Below are positions 12,701 through 25,429 of a DNA stretch of 60,000 bases, piece by piece. Position 1 is the stretch's first letter. Each line of letters begins with the position of its first letter. Position numbers and translations under genes: made by a program. The DNA is from Mesostigma viride (taxonomy: Eukaryota; Streptophyta; Mesostigmatophyceae; Mesostigmatales; Mesostigmataceae). The DNA lies in the NCBI GenBank assembly GCA_009746045.1, contig RPFO01000817.1, forward strand, positions 1 through 60,000, read 5' to 3'. The notes beneath the pieces are model-generated. The model did not search any database. It was not told where the DNA came from and saw only the letters and a program-made list of their open reading frames with translations.

Positions 12701-14443
12701 GGGCTGTCGACGGGCGGCGGGGCGGGGCAGTCGACGGGCGGCGGGGCAGGGCCGTCGGCGTGCGGGGGGCCAGCGGCGCTGCCGGCGCGCGTGGGCGGCG
12801 TGGCGGGGCTGTCGACGGGCGGCGGGGCGGGGCAGCCGGCGCGCGGCGGGCCGGCGGCGCAGCCGGCGGGCGGCGGAGCGGCACAGCCGGTGCCTGAAAA
12901 ACGCGGTCGCTCAATGAAGGTGCACCACGCGGTCTTCTTCCAGGTACAGGGCAACGCAGAGACCTGGTTGTCCTACCGGACCACGGAGTCCCAAAAGACG
13001 CCGTGGCAGCCCGCGGGGACTCGACAGGAAGGCGCGCCACGGTGCGGGAAGGCGATGACACAGCCTTACAAGTTTGATGCGGAGGGGCGGCCGCTGTTTG
13101 GCGTCCGACTTGTGGATCCAGACCGCATTCCGATGTTGCAGGACACCCCAGCCTTCGCACCATTGAACATGGAGTTTCTGGGGAAGGAGCTGGAGTCGAT
13201 CAAAACAAGGGTCCAGAAGTTGCCCCATGGCATCTGGCAGTGGTACTTTCCGCCCGACACCATCAAGCCAAACGAGGCCTTTTTCGCAAAAGTCCCACAT
13301 GCCCCTGAGGAGGTGCCTGAGGAGTGGCGCCCTTTGCCGTGGCCATCTCGCGCGGACATCTCCGCCCTGCGTGAGCACGATGCAGCGCCTGAACCACCAC
13401 CGACGCAAGAAGAGCACTTCATGGCGTTGGTCGACGCAGAGGCGGTGCGCGTCACCCCGCTGGTAGACCGAGTTCTTCATGATGGCCACACACAGCAAGA
13501 ATGGGCGGCAGAAGACAGGGCCATGACAGCCAAGGTCGCTTACTTGAAGCGCATGCAAGGCGTTGAGAAAGGCTCCGCTGTTCTATACTGGCACCCTTCA
13601 GCTGGTATTCTCTGCAACTCGAAGCTCACGTGGACTCCAGTCCTCTTTGGCATCATCAAGGAGGTGGTTGCGAAGGAGGATGGCGGCCAACCTTCTATTG
13701 AGCTCTTTGTATACCGCGCTAAGCATTTGCGTGACACGTGGCACCCGTGGAACCCAGACATTGCGCAATGGCCCCATCCGCCAACCACTGCGGCGCACAC
13801 GGTGATCATCACCGCGTCAGACCTCGTCTTGACACAAGTGGTGGGCAAGCGAGGTCAGCCGCCCCATGCAGTCTCCTTGGGTGCGAACAAAAAGCTCACC
13901 AAGGAGTGCCTAAAGGCGCTGAAGGAGGTGCCCTGTGACGCGGAACACCCGGTCGTGAAGTGGCAAGATGCTGAATGCTCGAAGGGCATCGTCGGCATGG
14001 CGAAGGCATGCTGGGAAGGCATAACGCTGCAGGTCAAGAGTGGCAGCCGCAACCTCGTAGGGCAAGTCGTGTGTCATTGGGCGTCGGAGCGTGTGACATC
14101 CGCGGACGGTCGCACCGAAAGCCGGGACGGCAGGTACCATGGTCGTGTCGCTGTTGTCGACACGCAAAACGACATGGTAGCCATGTACTGGGGTGCCCGT
14201 TGGGAGGAGGACGCGGTTTCTTGCGTGCCTCTCCACGAGCTGGAGGCACAGATCTGCGGGTGCCCCGGTGTGGTCGTCCCTGCGTTGCAAGCGCCGGATA
14301 TCACCCTGGCCGAGGCTCGATTGCGCGAGATGGTTCCACCCAGCGACGATGTGGCGGAGAACAACAACGCAGGCGCCTCCCGGCGTCGGAAGCGAGCGCT
14401 CATCCTTGCCGATGACGATGACGACGACGACGACGACTGCTGA
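9768..14443 (+). CDS. transposase-like protein of the DNA transposon, one frameshift
   Basis: The start at 9768 gives an acidic N-terminus (MDEEWDVPDLVDSDASS). The frame breaks at a G6 run (10946-10951) and continues in the other frame to 14443, about 1558 codons in all. Before the break are a Cys/His patch (CPHNKSTGHCADC) and NLDKLDHAKTYWPKL. After it come LQLDGGSENRN and LVGHTHADPDQKFG. This D...D...GHTHxDxDQ series resembles, from memory, the DUF7869-type family of eukaryotic proteins thought to have an RNase H-like, transposase-derived core. A GC-rich Gly/Ala/Ser-Pro minisatellite (11690-12880) then separates this core from a globular C-terminal region (about 12890-14380, unrecognised), which ends in a basic patch and a run of Asp. 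Its position within terminal inverted repeats supports a role in mobilising the element. The G6 run lacks one base, so either the gene is dead or the base is a sequencing error. Confidence 0.75.
11690..12880 (+). repeat. GC-rich minisatellite inside the transposase-like gene
   Basis: Units of about 27-30 bp (GGCGGGGCGGGGCAGTCGAC and GTGCGGGGGGCCAGCGG types) are arranged in larger blocks of about 110-150 bp. The gene frame reads Gly/Ala/Ser/Pro-rich in some blocks and Arg/Ala-rich in others. All six frames are nearly open, so the long minus-strand frames here are shadows. One-base changes in G runs (for example GGGGGCC versus GGGGGGCC) shift the frame between blocks. Confidence 0.9.
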
Positions 14444-15590
14444 AGCGCGAGCAGCGGTTGTTGTCATTGAGCTGCTCATGTGCTGCTGCTGCTGCTGCTG
14501 CTGCTGTGCTGCCATGCTACTGTTGCTGCATTGCTGCCGTGCTGCTGTTGTGCTGTTGTGCTGATGTGTTGCTGCATTGCTGCCGTGCCGCTGATGTATT
14601 GCTGTCGTGCTGCTGCCGTGCTGCTGTGTTGATGCACTGCTGCATTGCGGCCGTGCTGCTGAGCTACAGTTGTGCTGCTGCTGTGCTACGGTCATGCTGC
14701 TGCTGTGTTGCTGGGCTGATGTGTTGTTGCATTGATGTAGTGGCTATTGTTCCGCTACTACAATTTGCTACTGATGCCGCTGCTGGTGCTTTTTTGCATG
14801 GCAGTGCCCGCTATGTTCACACCACTGTTGCCGCGGTTGGTATCGCGTGATTTCCACCGGTTGTGCGTTGACATGTGTTACTCATGCATTTCCCGCTATA
14901 TTTGGTAGCACGCGGTTTCACGTTAGTTAGGTGCAGACAGCTGCATGTAGACAAACATCTTGTTTAAGTCGGTCAATTGACGGTTCTTGACGCATCATGG
15001 TCCAAGTCGACCGACCTGTAGGGACCAGTAGAGCAATTGTCTAGGAGAAAGAGCGTGATCGCTGCAGAAGCCGCGTGGCAGCCGTGGCTGTACCTGTAGT
15101 ACGACCTGCATATATATGGATACTGTATTTGGATACTGGGTTGTTTATCAATTCTGGTTTTAATTTATTTAGTGTACCTGGTGTTGGCATGCCAACTCAG
15201 TGCTAAACTACTTTATGCACAATGATGCAACTTGATGCTATAGTGACGTGCCACGATGTAACTTTATTAACTTCACCATTAGTCATGGGGTCAATAGGAT
15301 TGCTCATTATGCCATGTTAACATGAACCATGGGTTACGTAATAGTGAAAACAGTAATCATGATGCTCCACTTGAAGTCTCCAACATGGTCATGTTTGGAA
15401 TTTTATTGATCATATTTACAATATATGAAAAGAGACAACAAACGTGGAAGCATGGCACGCCGAGGCCGATAATATATGTGTGAAATATGAAAAGAGACAA
15501 CATCTTTGGCAAGCATGATCATATCATGCTTGCCAAACATATGAATGATATCGACCATGTCCAGAAACCATGTTTGCCAATGGTGCATTT
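14444..15590. other. 3' non-coding region of the transposon
   Basis: 14478-14740 is a decayed CTG/TGC-rich stretch immediately after the stop codon. 14830-15590 is AT-rich with no gene; 15426-15500 contains a partly repeated GAAAAGAGACAACA word, and 15514-15535 a GCAAGCATGAT/ATCATGCTTGC inverted pair. Confidence 0.5.
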
Positions 15591-15622
15591 AGGATACATT
15601 TGAAGCCGTGCAAATGTATCCT
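15591..15622. repeat. perfect 12-bp hairpin next to the right transposon end
   Basis: AGGATACATTTG (15591-15602), an 8-base loop, then CAAATGTATCCT (15611-15622), whose last bases belong to the terminal inverted repeat. The left end has the same word in direct rather than inverted arrangement, so the two ends are not equivalent. Confidence 0.85.
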
Positions 15623-15640
15623 AATCCGGTAAAACCACCC
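15612..15640 (-). repeat. right terminal inverted repeat
   Basis: Exact inverted match (15612-15638) to 5107-5133. The satellite resumes with ACATGTGTTTGCACTCG at 15641. Confidence 0.9.
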
Positions 15641-18600
15641 ACATGTGTTTGCACTCGCCCCTTGCGTGCGCGGTGGATGTACATGTGTGTGCAGCTGCCC
15701 CTTGCGTGCATGGTTTATGTACATGTGTGTGCAGTCGCCCCGTGCGTGCGCAGTGGATGTACGTGTGTGTGCAGCCGCCCCTTGCGTGCGCGGTGGATGT
15801 ACATGTGCGGGCAGTTGCCCCTTGCGTGCGCGGTGTATGTACATGTGAGTGCAGCCGCCCCTTGCGTGCGCGGTGTATGTACGTGTGTGTGCAGCCGCCC
15901 CGTGGTTGCGCGGTGGATGTACATGTGAGTCCAGCCGTCCCTTCCGTGCATGGTGTGTGTACGTGTGTGTGCAGTTGCCCCTTGCGTGCGCAGTGTATGT
16001 ACGTGTGTGTGCATGCCGGCCCTTGCGTGCATGGTGTATGTACGTGTGTGTGCAGCCGGCCCTTGCGTGCATGGTGTGTGTAGATGTGTGTTCATCCTTG
16101 TCCTTGCGTGCATGGTGTATGTACATGTGGGTGCAGCCGCCCCTTGCGTGCGCGGTGGATGTACATGTGCGGGCAGTTGCCCCTTGCGTGCGCGGTGTAT
16201 GTACGTGTGTGTGCAGCCGGCCCTTGCGTGCGCGGTGTGTGTACATGTGTGTGCAGTTGCCCCTTGCGTGCGCGGTGTAGGTACGTGTCTGTGCAGCCGC
16301 CCCAAGCGTGCATGGTGTGTGTACGTGTGTGCAGCCGCCCCTTGCGTGCGCGGTGTATGCCAGTGACAGTGTGTGCATGCCGGCCCTTGCGTGCATGGTG
16401 TGTGTAAGTGTGTGTGCAGCAGCCCCTTGCGTGCGCGGTGTAGGTACGTATGTGTGCAGCCGCCCCTTGCGTGCGCGGTGTATGTACGTGTTAATGCAGC
16501 CGGCCCTTGCGTGCGCAGTGTATGTCCAGGTGTGGGCAGTTGCCCCTTGCGTGCGCGGTGTATGTACGTGTGTGTGCAGCCGCCCCTTGCGTGCATGGTG
16601 GGTGTACATGTGAGTGCAGCCGCCCCTTGCGTGCGCGGTGTGTGTACGTGTGTGTGCAGCCCCCCCTTGCGTGCGCGGTGTAGGTACGTGTGTGTGCAGC
16701 CGCCCCAAGCGTGCATGGTGTGTGTACGTGTGTGCAGCCGCCCCTTGCGTGCGCGGTGTATGCCAGTGTGTGTGCATGCCGGCCCTTGCGTGCATGGTGT
16801 GTGTAAGTGTGTGTGCAGCCGCCCCTTGCGGGCGCGGTGTAGGTACGTATGTGTGCAGCCGCCCCTGGCGTGCATGGTGTATGTATGTGTGTGTGCAGCC
16901 GCCCCTTGCGTGCGCGGTGGATGTACGTGTGTGTGCAGCCACCCCTTGCATGCGCGGTGTATGTACGTGTGTGTGCAGCCGCCCCTTGCGTGCGCGGTGT
17001 AGGTACGTGTGTGTGCAGCCGCCCCAAGCGTGCATGGTGTGTGTAAGTGTGTGTGCAGCAGCCCCTTGCGTGCGCGGTGTAGGTACGTATGTGTGCAGCC
17101 GCCCCTGGCGTGCATGGTGTATGTATGTGTGTGTGCAGCCGCCCCTTGCGTGCGCGGTGTATGTACGTGTGTGTGCAGCCACCCCTTGCATGCGCGGTGT
17201 ATGTACATGTGAGTGCCGTCGCCCCAAGCGTGCATTGTGTGTGTAAGTGTGTGTGCAGCAGCCCCTTGCGTGCGCGGTGTATGTACGTGAGTGTGCAGCC
17301 GCCCCGTGGTTGCGCGGTGGATGTACATGTGAGTGCAGCCGCCCCTTGTGTGCGCGGTGTAATATGTACGTGTGTGTGCAGCCGTCCCTTGCGTGCGCGG
17401 TGTGTGTACGTGTGTGTGCAGCCGCCCCATGCGTGCACGGTGAGTGTAAGTGTGTGTGCAGCAGCCCCTTGCGTGCGCAGTGTATGTACATGTGAGTGCA
17501 GCCGCCCCAAGCGTGCGCGGTGTGTGTACATGTGTGTGCAGTTGCCCCTTGCGTGCGCGGTGGATGTACGTGTGTGCATGCCGGCAATTGCGTGCATGGT
17601 GTGTGTACGTGTGTGTGCAGCCGCCCCTTGCGTGCGCGGTGTGTGTACGTGTGTGTGCACTTGCCCCTTGCGTGCGCGGTGGATGTACATGTGTGTGCAG
17701 CCGCCCCTTGCGTGCATGGTGTATGTACGTGTGTGTGCAGCCGCCCCTTGCGTGCGCGGTGTATGTACGTGTGTGTGCAGCCGTCCCTTGCGTGCGCGGT
17801 GTGTGTACGTGTGTGTGCAGCCGCCCCATGCGTGCATGGTGAGTGTAAGTGTGTCTGCAGCCGGCCCTTGCGTGCGCGGTGTGTGTACATGTGAGTGCAG
17901 CCGCCCCAAGCGTGCGCGGTGTGTGTACATGTGTGTGCAGTTGCCCCTTGCGTGCGCGGTGGATGTACGTGTGTGTGCATGCCGGCCCTTGCGTGCATGG
18001 TGTGTGTACGTGTGTGTGCAGCCGCCCCTTGCGTGCGCGGTGTATGTACATGTGTGTTCATCCTTGTCCTTGTGTGCATGGTGTAGGTACATGTGGGTGC
18101 AGGCGCCCCTTGCGTGCGCGGTGGATGTACATGTGCGGGCAGTTGCCCCTTGCGTGCGCGGTGTACGTACATGTGAGTGCAGCCGCCCCTTGCGTGCGCG
18201 GTGTATGTACGTGTGTGTGCAGCCGCCCCTTGCGTGCGCGGTGTATGTACGTGTGTGTGCAGCCGCCCCGTGGTTGCGCGGTGGATGTACATGTGAGTGG
18301 AGCCGGTCCTTGCGTGGGCGGTGTATGTACGTGTGTGTGCAGCCGCCCCTTGCGTGCGTGGTGTGTGTACATGTAAGTGCAGCCGCCCCTTGCGTGCGCG
18401 GTGTATGTACGTGTGTGTGCAGCCGTCCCTTGCGTGCGCGGTGTGTGTACGTGTGTGTGCAGCCGCCCCTTGCGTGCATGGTGAGTGTAAGTGTGTGTGC
18501 AGCCGCCCCTTGCGTGCATGGTGTATGTACGTGTGTGTGCAGCCGCCCCTTGCGTGCGCGGTGTATGTACGTGTGTGTGCAGCCGTCCCTTGCGTGCGCG

Positions 18601-21600
18601 GTGTGTGTACGTGTGTGTGCAGCCGCCCCTTGCATGGGCGGTGTATGTACAATTGAGTGCAGCCGGCCCTTGCGTGCGCGGTGTATGTACATGTGTTTGC
18701 ACTCGCCCCTTGCGTGCGCGGTGGATGTACATGTGTGTGCAGCCGAACCTTGCGTGCATGGTGTGTGTACCTGTGCGTGAAGTCGCTCCTTGCGTGCATG
18801 GTGTGTGTACATGTGTGTGCAGCCGCCCCTTGCGTGCATGGTGTATGTACATGTGAGTGCCGTTGCCCCAAGCGTGCATTGTGTGTGTAAGTGTGTGTGC
18901 AGCCGGCCCTTGCGTGCATGGTGTGTGTACATGTGAGTGCAGCCGGCCCTTGCGTGCATGGTGTGTGTACGTGTGTGTGCAGTTGCCCCTTGCGTGCGCG
19001 GTGTATGTACGTGTGTGTGCAGCCGGCCCTTGCGTGCGCGGTGTGTGTACATGTGTGGGCAGTTGCCCCTTGCGTGCGCGGTGGATGTACGTGTGTGTGC
19101 ATGCCGGCAATTGCGTGCAAGGTGTGTGTACGTGTGTGTGCAGCCGCCCCTTGCGTGCGCGGTGTATGTACGTGTGTGTGCAGCCGCCCCTTGCGTGCGC
19201 GGTGTATGTACGTGTGTGTGCAGCCGCCCCGTGGTTGCGCGGTGGATGTACATGTAAGTGCAGCCGTCCCTTCCGTGCATGGTGTGTACGTGTGTGTGCA
19301 GTTGCCCCTTGTTTGCGCAGTGTATGTACGTGTGTGTGCATGCCGGCCCTTGCGTGCATGGTGTATGTACGTGTGTGTTCATCCTTGTCCTTGCGTGCAT
19401 GGTGTATGTACATGTGGGTGCAGGCGCCCCTTGCGTGCGCGGTGGATGTACATGTGCGGGCAGTGGGTGTGTGTGCATGCCAGCAATTGCGTGCATGGTG
19501 TGTGTACGTGTGTGTGCAGCCGCCCCTTGCGTGCGCAGTGTATGTACATGTGAGTGCAGCCGCCCCAAGCGTGCGCGGTGTGTGTACATGTGTGTGCAGT
19601 TGCCCCTTGCGTGCGCGGTGGATGTACGTGTGTGTGCATGCCGGCAATTGCGTGCATGGTGTGTGTACGTGTGTGTGCAGCCGCCCCTTGCGTGCGCGGT
19701 GTGTGTACGTGTGTGTGCACTCGCCCCTTGCGTGCGCGGTGGATGTACATGTGTGTGCAGCCGCCCCTTGCGTGCATGGTGTATGTACATGTGTGTGCAG
19801 CCGCCCCTTGCGTGCGCGGTGTATGTACATGCGTGTGCATCCTTGTCCTTGCGTGCATGGTGTATGTACATGTGAGTGCCGTCGCCCCAACCGTGCATTG
19901 TGTATGTACGTGTGTGTGCAGCCGCCCCTTGCGTGCATGGTGTGTGTACATGTGTGTGCATCCTTGTCCTTGCGTGCATGGTGTATGTACATGTGTTTGC
20001 ACTCGCCCCTTGCGTGCGCGGTGTGTGTACGTGTGTGTGCAGCCGCCCCTTGCGTGCAGGGTGTGTGTACATGTGTGTGCATCCTTGTCCTTGCGTGCAT
20101 GGTGTGTGTACATGTGTGTGCAGCCGCCCCTTGCGTGCGCGGTGGATGTACATGTGCGGGCAGTTGCCCCTTGCGTGCGCGGTGTATGTACATGTGTTTG
20201 CACTCGCCCCTTGCGTGCGCGGTGTATGTACATGTGTGTGCAGCCGCCCCTTGCGTGCATGGTGTATGTACATGTGCTTGCACTGGCCCCGTGCGTGCGC
20301 GGTGGATGTACATGTGTGTGCAGCCGAACCTTGCGTGCATGGTGTGTGTACCTGTGCGTGAAGTCGCTCCTTGCGTGCATGGTGTGTGTACGTGTGTGTG
20401 CAGCCGCCCCTTGCGTGCATGGTGTATGTACATGTGAGTGCCGTTGCCCCAAGCGTGCATTGTGTGTGTATGTGTGTTTGCACTCGCCCCTTGCGTGCGC
20501 GGTGGATGTACATGTGTGTGCAGCCGCCCCTTGCGTGCATGGTTTATGTACATGTGTGTGCAGTCGCCCCGTGCGTGCGCAGTGGATGTACGTGTGTGTG
20601 CAGCCGCCCCGTGCGTGCATGGTGTGTGTACGTGTGTGTGCAGCAGCCCCTTGCGTGCGCGGTGTATGTACGTTTCTGTGCATGCCGGCCCTTGCGTGCA
20701 TGGTGTATGTACATGTGCTTGCACTGGCCCCTTGCGTGCGCGGTGTATGTACGTGTGTGTGCAGCCGCCCCTTGCGTGCGCGGTGTATGTACGTGTGTGC
20801 GCACTCGCCCCTTGCGTGCGCGGTGTATGTACGTGTGTGTGCAGCCGCCCCTTGCGTGCGCGGTGTATGTACATGTGTGTGCATCCTTGTCCTTGCGTGC
20901 ATGGTGTATGTCAGTCGCCCCTTGCGTGCGCGGTGGATGTACATGTGTGTGCAGCCGCCCCTTGCGTGCATGGTGTGTTAATGTGTGTGTGCAGTTGCCC
21001 CTTGCGTGCGCGGTGGATGTACGTGTGTGTGCAGCCGTCCCTTGCGTGCGCGGTGTGTGTACGTGTGTGTGCAGCCGCCCCATGCGTGCATAGTGAGTGT
21101 AAGTGTGTGTGCAGCCGGCCCTTGCGTGCGCGGTGTGTGTACATGTGAGTGCAGCCGCCCCAAGCGTGCGCGGTGTGTGTACATGTGTGTGCAGTTGCCC
21201 CTTGCGTGCGCGGTGGATGTACGTGTGTGTGCATGCCGGCCCTTGCGTGCATGGTGTGTGTACGTGTGTGTGCAGCCGCCCCTTGCGTGCGCGGTGTGTG
21301 TACGTGTGTGTGCACTCGCCCCTTGCGTGCGCGGTGGATGTACATGTGCGGGCAGTTGCCCCTTGCGTGCGCGGTGTACGTACATGTGAGTGCAGCCGCC
21401 CCTTGCGTGCGCGGTGTATGTACGTGTGTGTGCAGCCGCCCCTTGCGTGCGCGGTGTATGTACGTGTGTGTGCAGCCGCCCCGTGGTTGCGCGGTGGATG
21501 TACATGTGAGTGGAGCCGGTCCTTGCGTGGGCGGTGTATGTACGTGTGTGTGCAGCCGCCCCTTGCGTGCGCGGTGTGTGTACATGTAAGTGCAGCCGCC

Positions 21601-24600
21601 CCTTGCGTGCGCAGTGTGTGTACGTGTGTGTGCAGCCGCCCCTTGCGTGCGCGGTGTGTGTACGTGTGTGTGCACTCGCCCCTTGCGTGCGCGGTGGATG
21701 TACATGTGCGGGCAGTTGCCCCTTGCGTGCGCGGTGTACGTACATGTGAGTGCAGCCGCCCCTTGCGTGCGCGGTGTATGTACGTGTGTGTGCAGCCGCC
21801 CCTTGCGTGCGCGGTGTATGTACGTGTGTGTGCAGCCGCCCCGTGGTTGCGCGGTGGATGTACATGTGAGTGGAGCCGGTCCTTGCGTGGGCGGTGTATG
21901 TACGTGTGTGTGCAGCCGCCCCTTGCGTGCGCGGTGTGTGTACATGTAAGTGCAGCCGCCCCTTGCGTGCGCGGTGTATGTACGTGTGTGTGCAGCCGTC
22001 CCTTGCGTGCGCGGTGTGTGTACGTGTGTGTGCAGCCGCCCCTTGCGTGCATGGTGAGTGTAAGTGTGTGTGCAGCAGCCCCTTGCGTGCGCAGTGTATG
22101 TACGTGTGTGTGCAGCCGCCCCTTGCGTGCGCGGTGTGTGTACTGTGTGTGCATGCCGGCCCTTGCGTGCATGGTGTGTGTACGTGTGTGTGCAGCTGCC
22201 CCTTGCATGGGCGGTGTATGTACAATTGAGTGCAGCCGGCCCTTGCGTGCGCGGTGTATGTACATGTGTTTGCACTCGCCCCTTGCGTGCGCGGTGGATG
22301 TACATGTGTGTGCAGCCGAACCTTGCGTGCATGGTGTGTGTACCTGTGCGTGAAGTCGCTCCTTGCGTGCATGGTGTGTGTACGTGTGTGTGCAGCCGCC
22401 CCTTGCGTGCATGGTGTATGTACATGTGAGTGCCGTTGCCCCAAGCGTGCATTGTGTGTGTAAGTGTGTGTGCAGCCGGCCCTTGCGTGCATGGTGTGTG
22501 TACATGTGAGTGCAGCCGGCCCTTGCGTGCATGGTGTGTGTACGTGTGTGTGCAGTTGCCCCTTGCGTGCGCGGTGTATGTACGTGTGTGTGCAGCCGGC
22601 CCTTGCGTGCGCGGTGTGTGTACATGTGTGGGCAGTTGCCCCTTGCGTGCGCGGTGGATGTACGTGTGTGTGCATGCCGGCAATTGCGTGCAAGGTGTGT
22701 GTACGTGTGTGTGCAGCCGCCCCTTGCGTGCGCGGTGTATGTACGTGTGTGTGCAGCCGCCCCTTGCGTGCGCGGTGTATGTACGTGTGTGTGCAGCCGC
22801 CCCGTGGTTGCGCGGTGGATGTACATGTAAGTGCAGCCGTCCCTTCCGTGCATGGTGTGTACGTGTGTGTGCAGTTGCCCCTTGCGTGCGCAGTGTATGT
22901 ACGTGTGTGTGCATGCCGGCCCTTGCGTGCATGGTGTATGTACGTGTGTGTTCATCCTTGTCCTTGCGTGCATGGTGTATGTACATGTGGGTGCAGGCGC
23001 CCCTTGCGTGCGCGGTGGATGTACATGTGCGGGCAGTGGGTGTGTGTGCATGCCAGCAATTGCGTGCATGGTGTGTGTACGTGTGTGTGCAGCCGCCCCT
23101 TGCGTGCGCAGTGTATGTACATGTGAGTGCAGCCGCCCCAAGCGTGCGCGGTGTGTGTACATGTGTGTGCAGTTGCCCCTTGCGTGCGCGGTGGATGTAC
23201 GTGTGTGTGCATGCCGGCAATTGCGTGCATGGTGTGTGTACGTGTGTGTGCAGCCGCCCCTTGCGTGCGCGGTGTGTGTACGTGTGTGTGCACTCGCCCC
23301 TTGCGTGCGCGGTGGATGTACATGTGTGTGCAGCCGCCCCTTGCGTGCATGGTGTATGTACGTGTGTGTGCAGCCGCCCCTTGCGTGCGCGGTGTATGTA
23401 CGTGTGTGTGCAGCCGTCCCTTGCGTGCGCGGTGTGTGTACGTGTGTGTGCAGCCGCCCCATGCGTGCATGGTGAGTGTAAGTGTGTGTGCAGCCGGCCC
23501 TTGCGTGCGCGGTGTGTGTACATGTGAGTGCAGCCGCCCCAAGCGTGCGCGGTGTGTGTACATGTGTGTGCAGTTGCCCCTTGCGTGCGCGGTGGATGTA
23601 CGTGTGTGTGCATGCCGGCCCTTGCGTGCATGGTGTGTGTACGTGTGTGTGCAGCCGCCCCTTGCGTGCGCGGTGTGTGTACGTGTGTGTGCACTCGCCC
23701 CTTGCGTGCGCGGTGGATGTACATGTGTGTGCAGCCGCCCCTTGCGTGCATGGTGTATATGTACGTGTGTGTGCAGCCGCCCCTTGCGTGCGCGGTGTAT
23801 GTACGTGTGTGTGCAGCCGGCCCTTGCGTGCATGGTGTGTGTACGTGTGTGTGCAGCCGCCCCTTGCGTGCGCGGTGTATGTACGTGTTAATGCAGCCTC
23901 CCCTTGCGTGCGCAGTGTATGTCCATGTGTGGGCAGTTGCCCCTTGCGTGCGCGGTGTATGTACATGTTTTTGCACTCGCCCCTTGCGTGCATGGTGTAT
24001 GTATGTGTGTGTGCAGCCGCCCCTTGCGTGCGCGGTGGATGTACGTGTGTGTGCAGCCACCCCTTTCGTGCGCGGTGTATGTACATGTGAGTGCCGTCGC
24101 CCCAAGCGTGCATTTTGTGTGTAAGTGTGTGTGCAGCAGCCCCTTGCGTGCGCGGTGTATGTACGTGTGTGTGCAGCCGGCCCTTGCGTGCATGGTGTGT
24201 GTACATGTGTGTTCATCCTTGTCCTTGCGTGCACGGTGTATGTACATGTGGGTGCAGGCGCCCCTTGCGTGCGCGGTGGATGTACATGTGCGGGCAGTGG
24301 GTGTGTGTGCATGCCAGCAATTGCGTGCATGGTGTGTGTACGTGTGTGTGCAGCCGCCCCTTGCGTGCGCAGTGTATGTACATGTGAGTGCAGCCGCCCC
24401 AAGCGTGCGCGGTGTGTGTACATGTGTGTGCAGTTGCCCCTTGCGTGCGCGGTGGATGTACGTGTGTGTGCATGCCGGCCCTTGCGTGCATGGTGTGTGT
24501 ACGTGTGTGTGCAGCCGCCCCTTGCGTGCGCGGTGTGTGTACGTGTGTGTGCACTCGCCCCTTGCGTGCGCGGTGGATGTACATGTGTGTGCAGCCGCCC

Positions 24601-25429
24601 CTTGCGTGCATGGTGTATGTACGTGTGTGTGCAGCCGCCCCTTGCGTGCGCGGTGTATGTACGTGTGTGTGCAGCCGCCCTTGCGTGCGCGGTGTGTGTA
24701 CGTGTGTGTGCAGCCGCCCCATGCGTGCATGGTGAGTGTAAGTGTGTGTGCAGCCGGCCCTTGCGTGCGCGGTGTGTGTACATGTGAGTGCAGCCGCCCC
24801 AAGCGTGCGCGGTGTGTGTACATGTGTGTGCAGTTGCCCCTTGCGTGCGCGGTGGATGTACGTGTGTGTGCATGCCGGCCCTTGCGTGCATGGTGTGTGT
24901 ACGTGTGTGTGCAGCCGCCCCTTGCGTGCGCGGTGTGTGTACGTGTGTGTGCACTCGCCCCTTGCGTGCGCGGTGGATGTACATGTGTGTGCAGCCGCCC
25001 CTTGCGTGCATGGTGTATATGTACGTGTGTGTGCAGCCGCCCCTTGCGTGCGCGGTGTATGTACGTGTGTGTGCAGCCGGCCCTTGCGTGCATGGTGTGT
25101 GTACGTGTGTGTGCAGCCGCCCCTTGCGTGCGCGGTGTATGTACGTGTTAATGCAGCCTCCCCTTGCGTGCAGTGTATGTCCATGTGTGGGCAGTTGCCC
25201 CTTGCGTGCGCGGTGTATGTACATGTTTTTGCACTCGCCCCTTGCGTGCATGGTGTATGTATGTGTGTGTGCAGCCGCCCCTTGCGTGCGCGGTGGATGT
25301 ACGTGTGTGTGCAGCCACCCCTTTCGTGCGCGGTGTATGTACATGTGAGTGCCGTCGCCCCAAGCGTGCATTTTGTGTGTAAGTGTGTGTGCAGCAGCCC
25401 CTTGCGTGCGCGGTGTATGTACGTGTGTG

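Noticed and set aside
11596-13163. Long Pro/Arg/Ala-rich minus-strand frames
   Set aside because: Shadows of the GC-rich minisatellite inside the plus-strand gene; no motif and no upstream signal.
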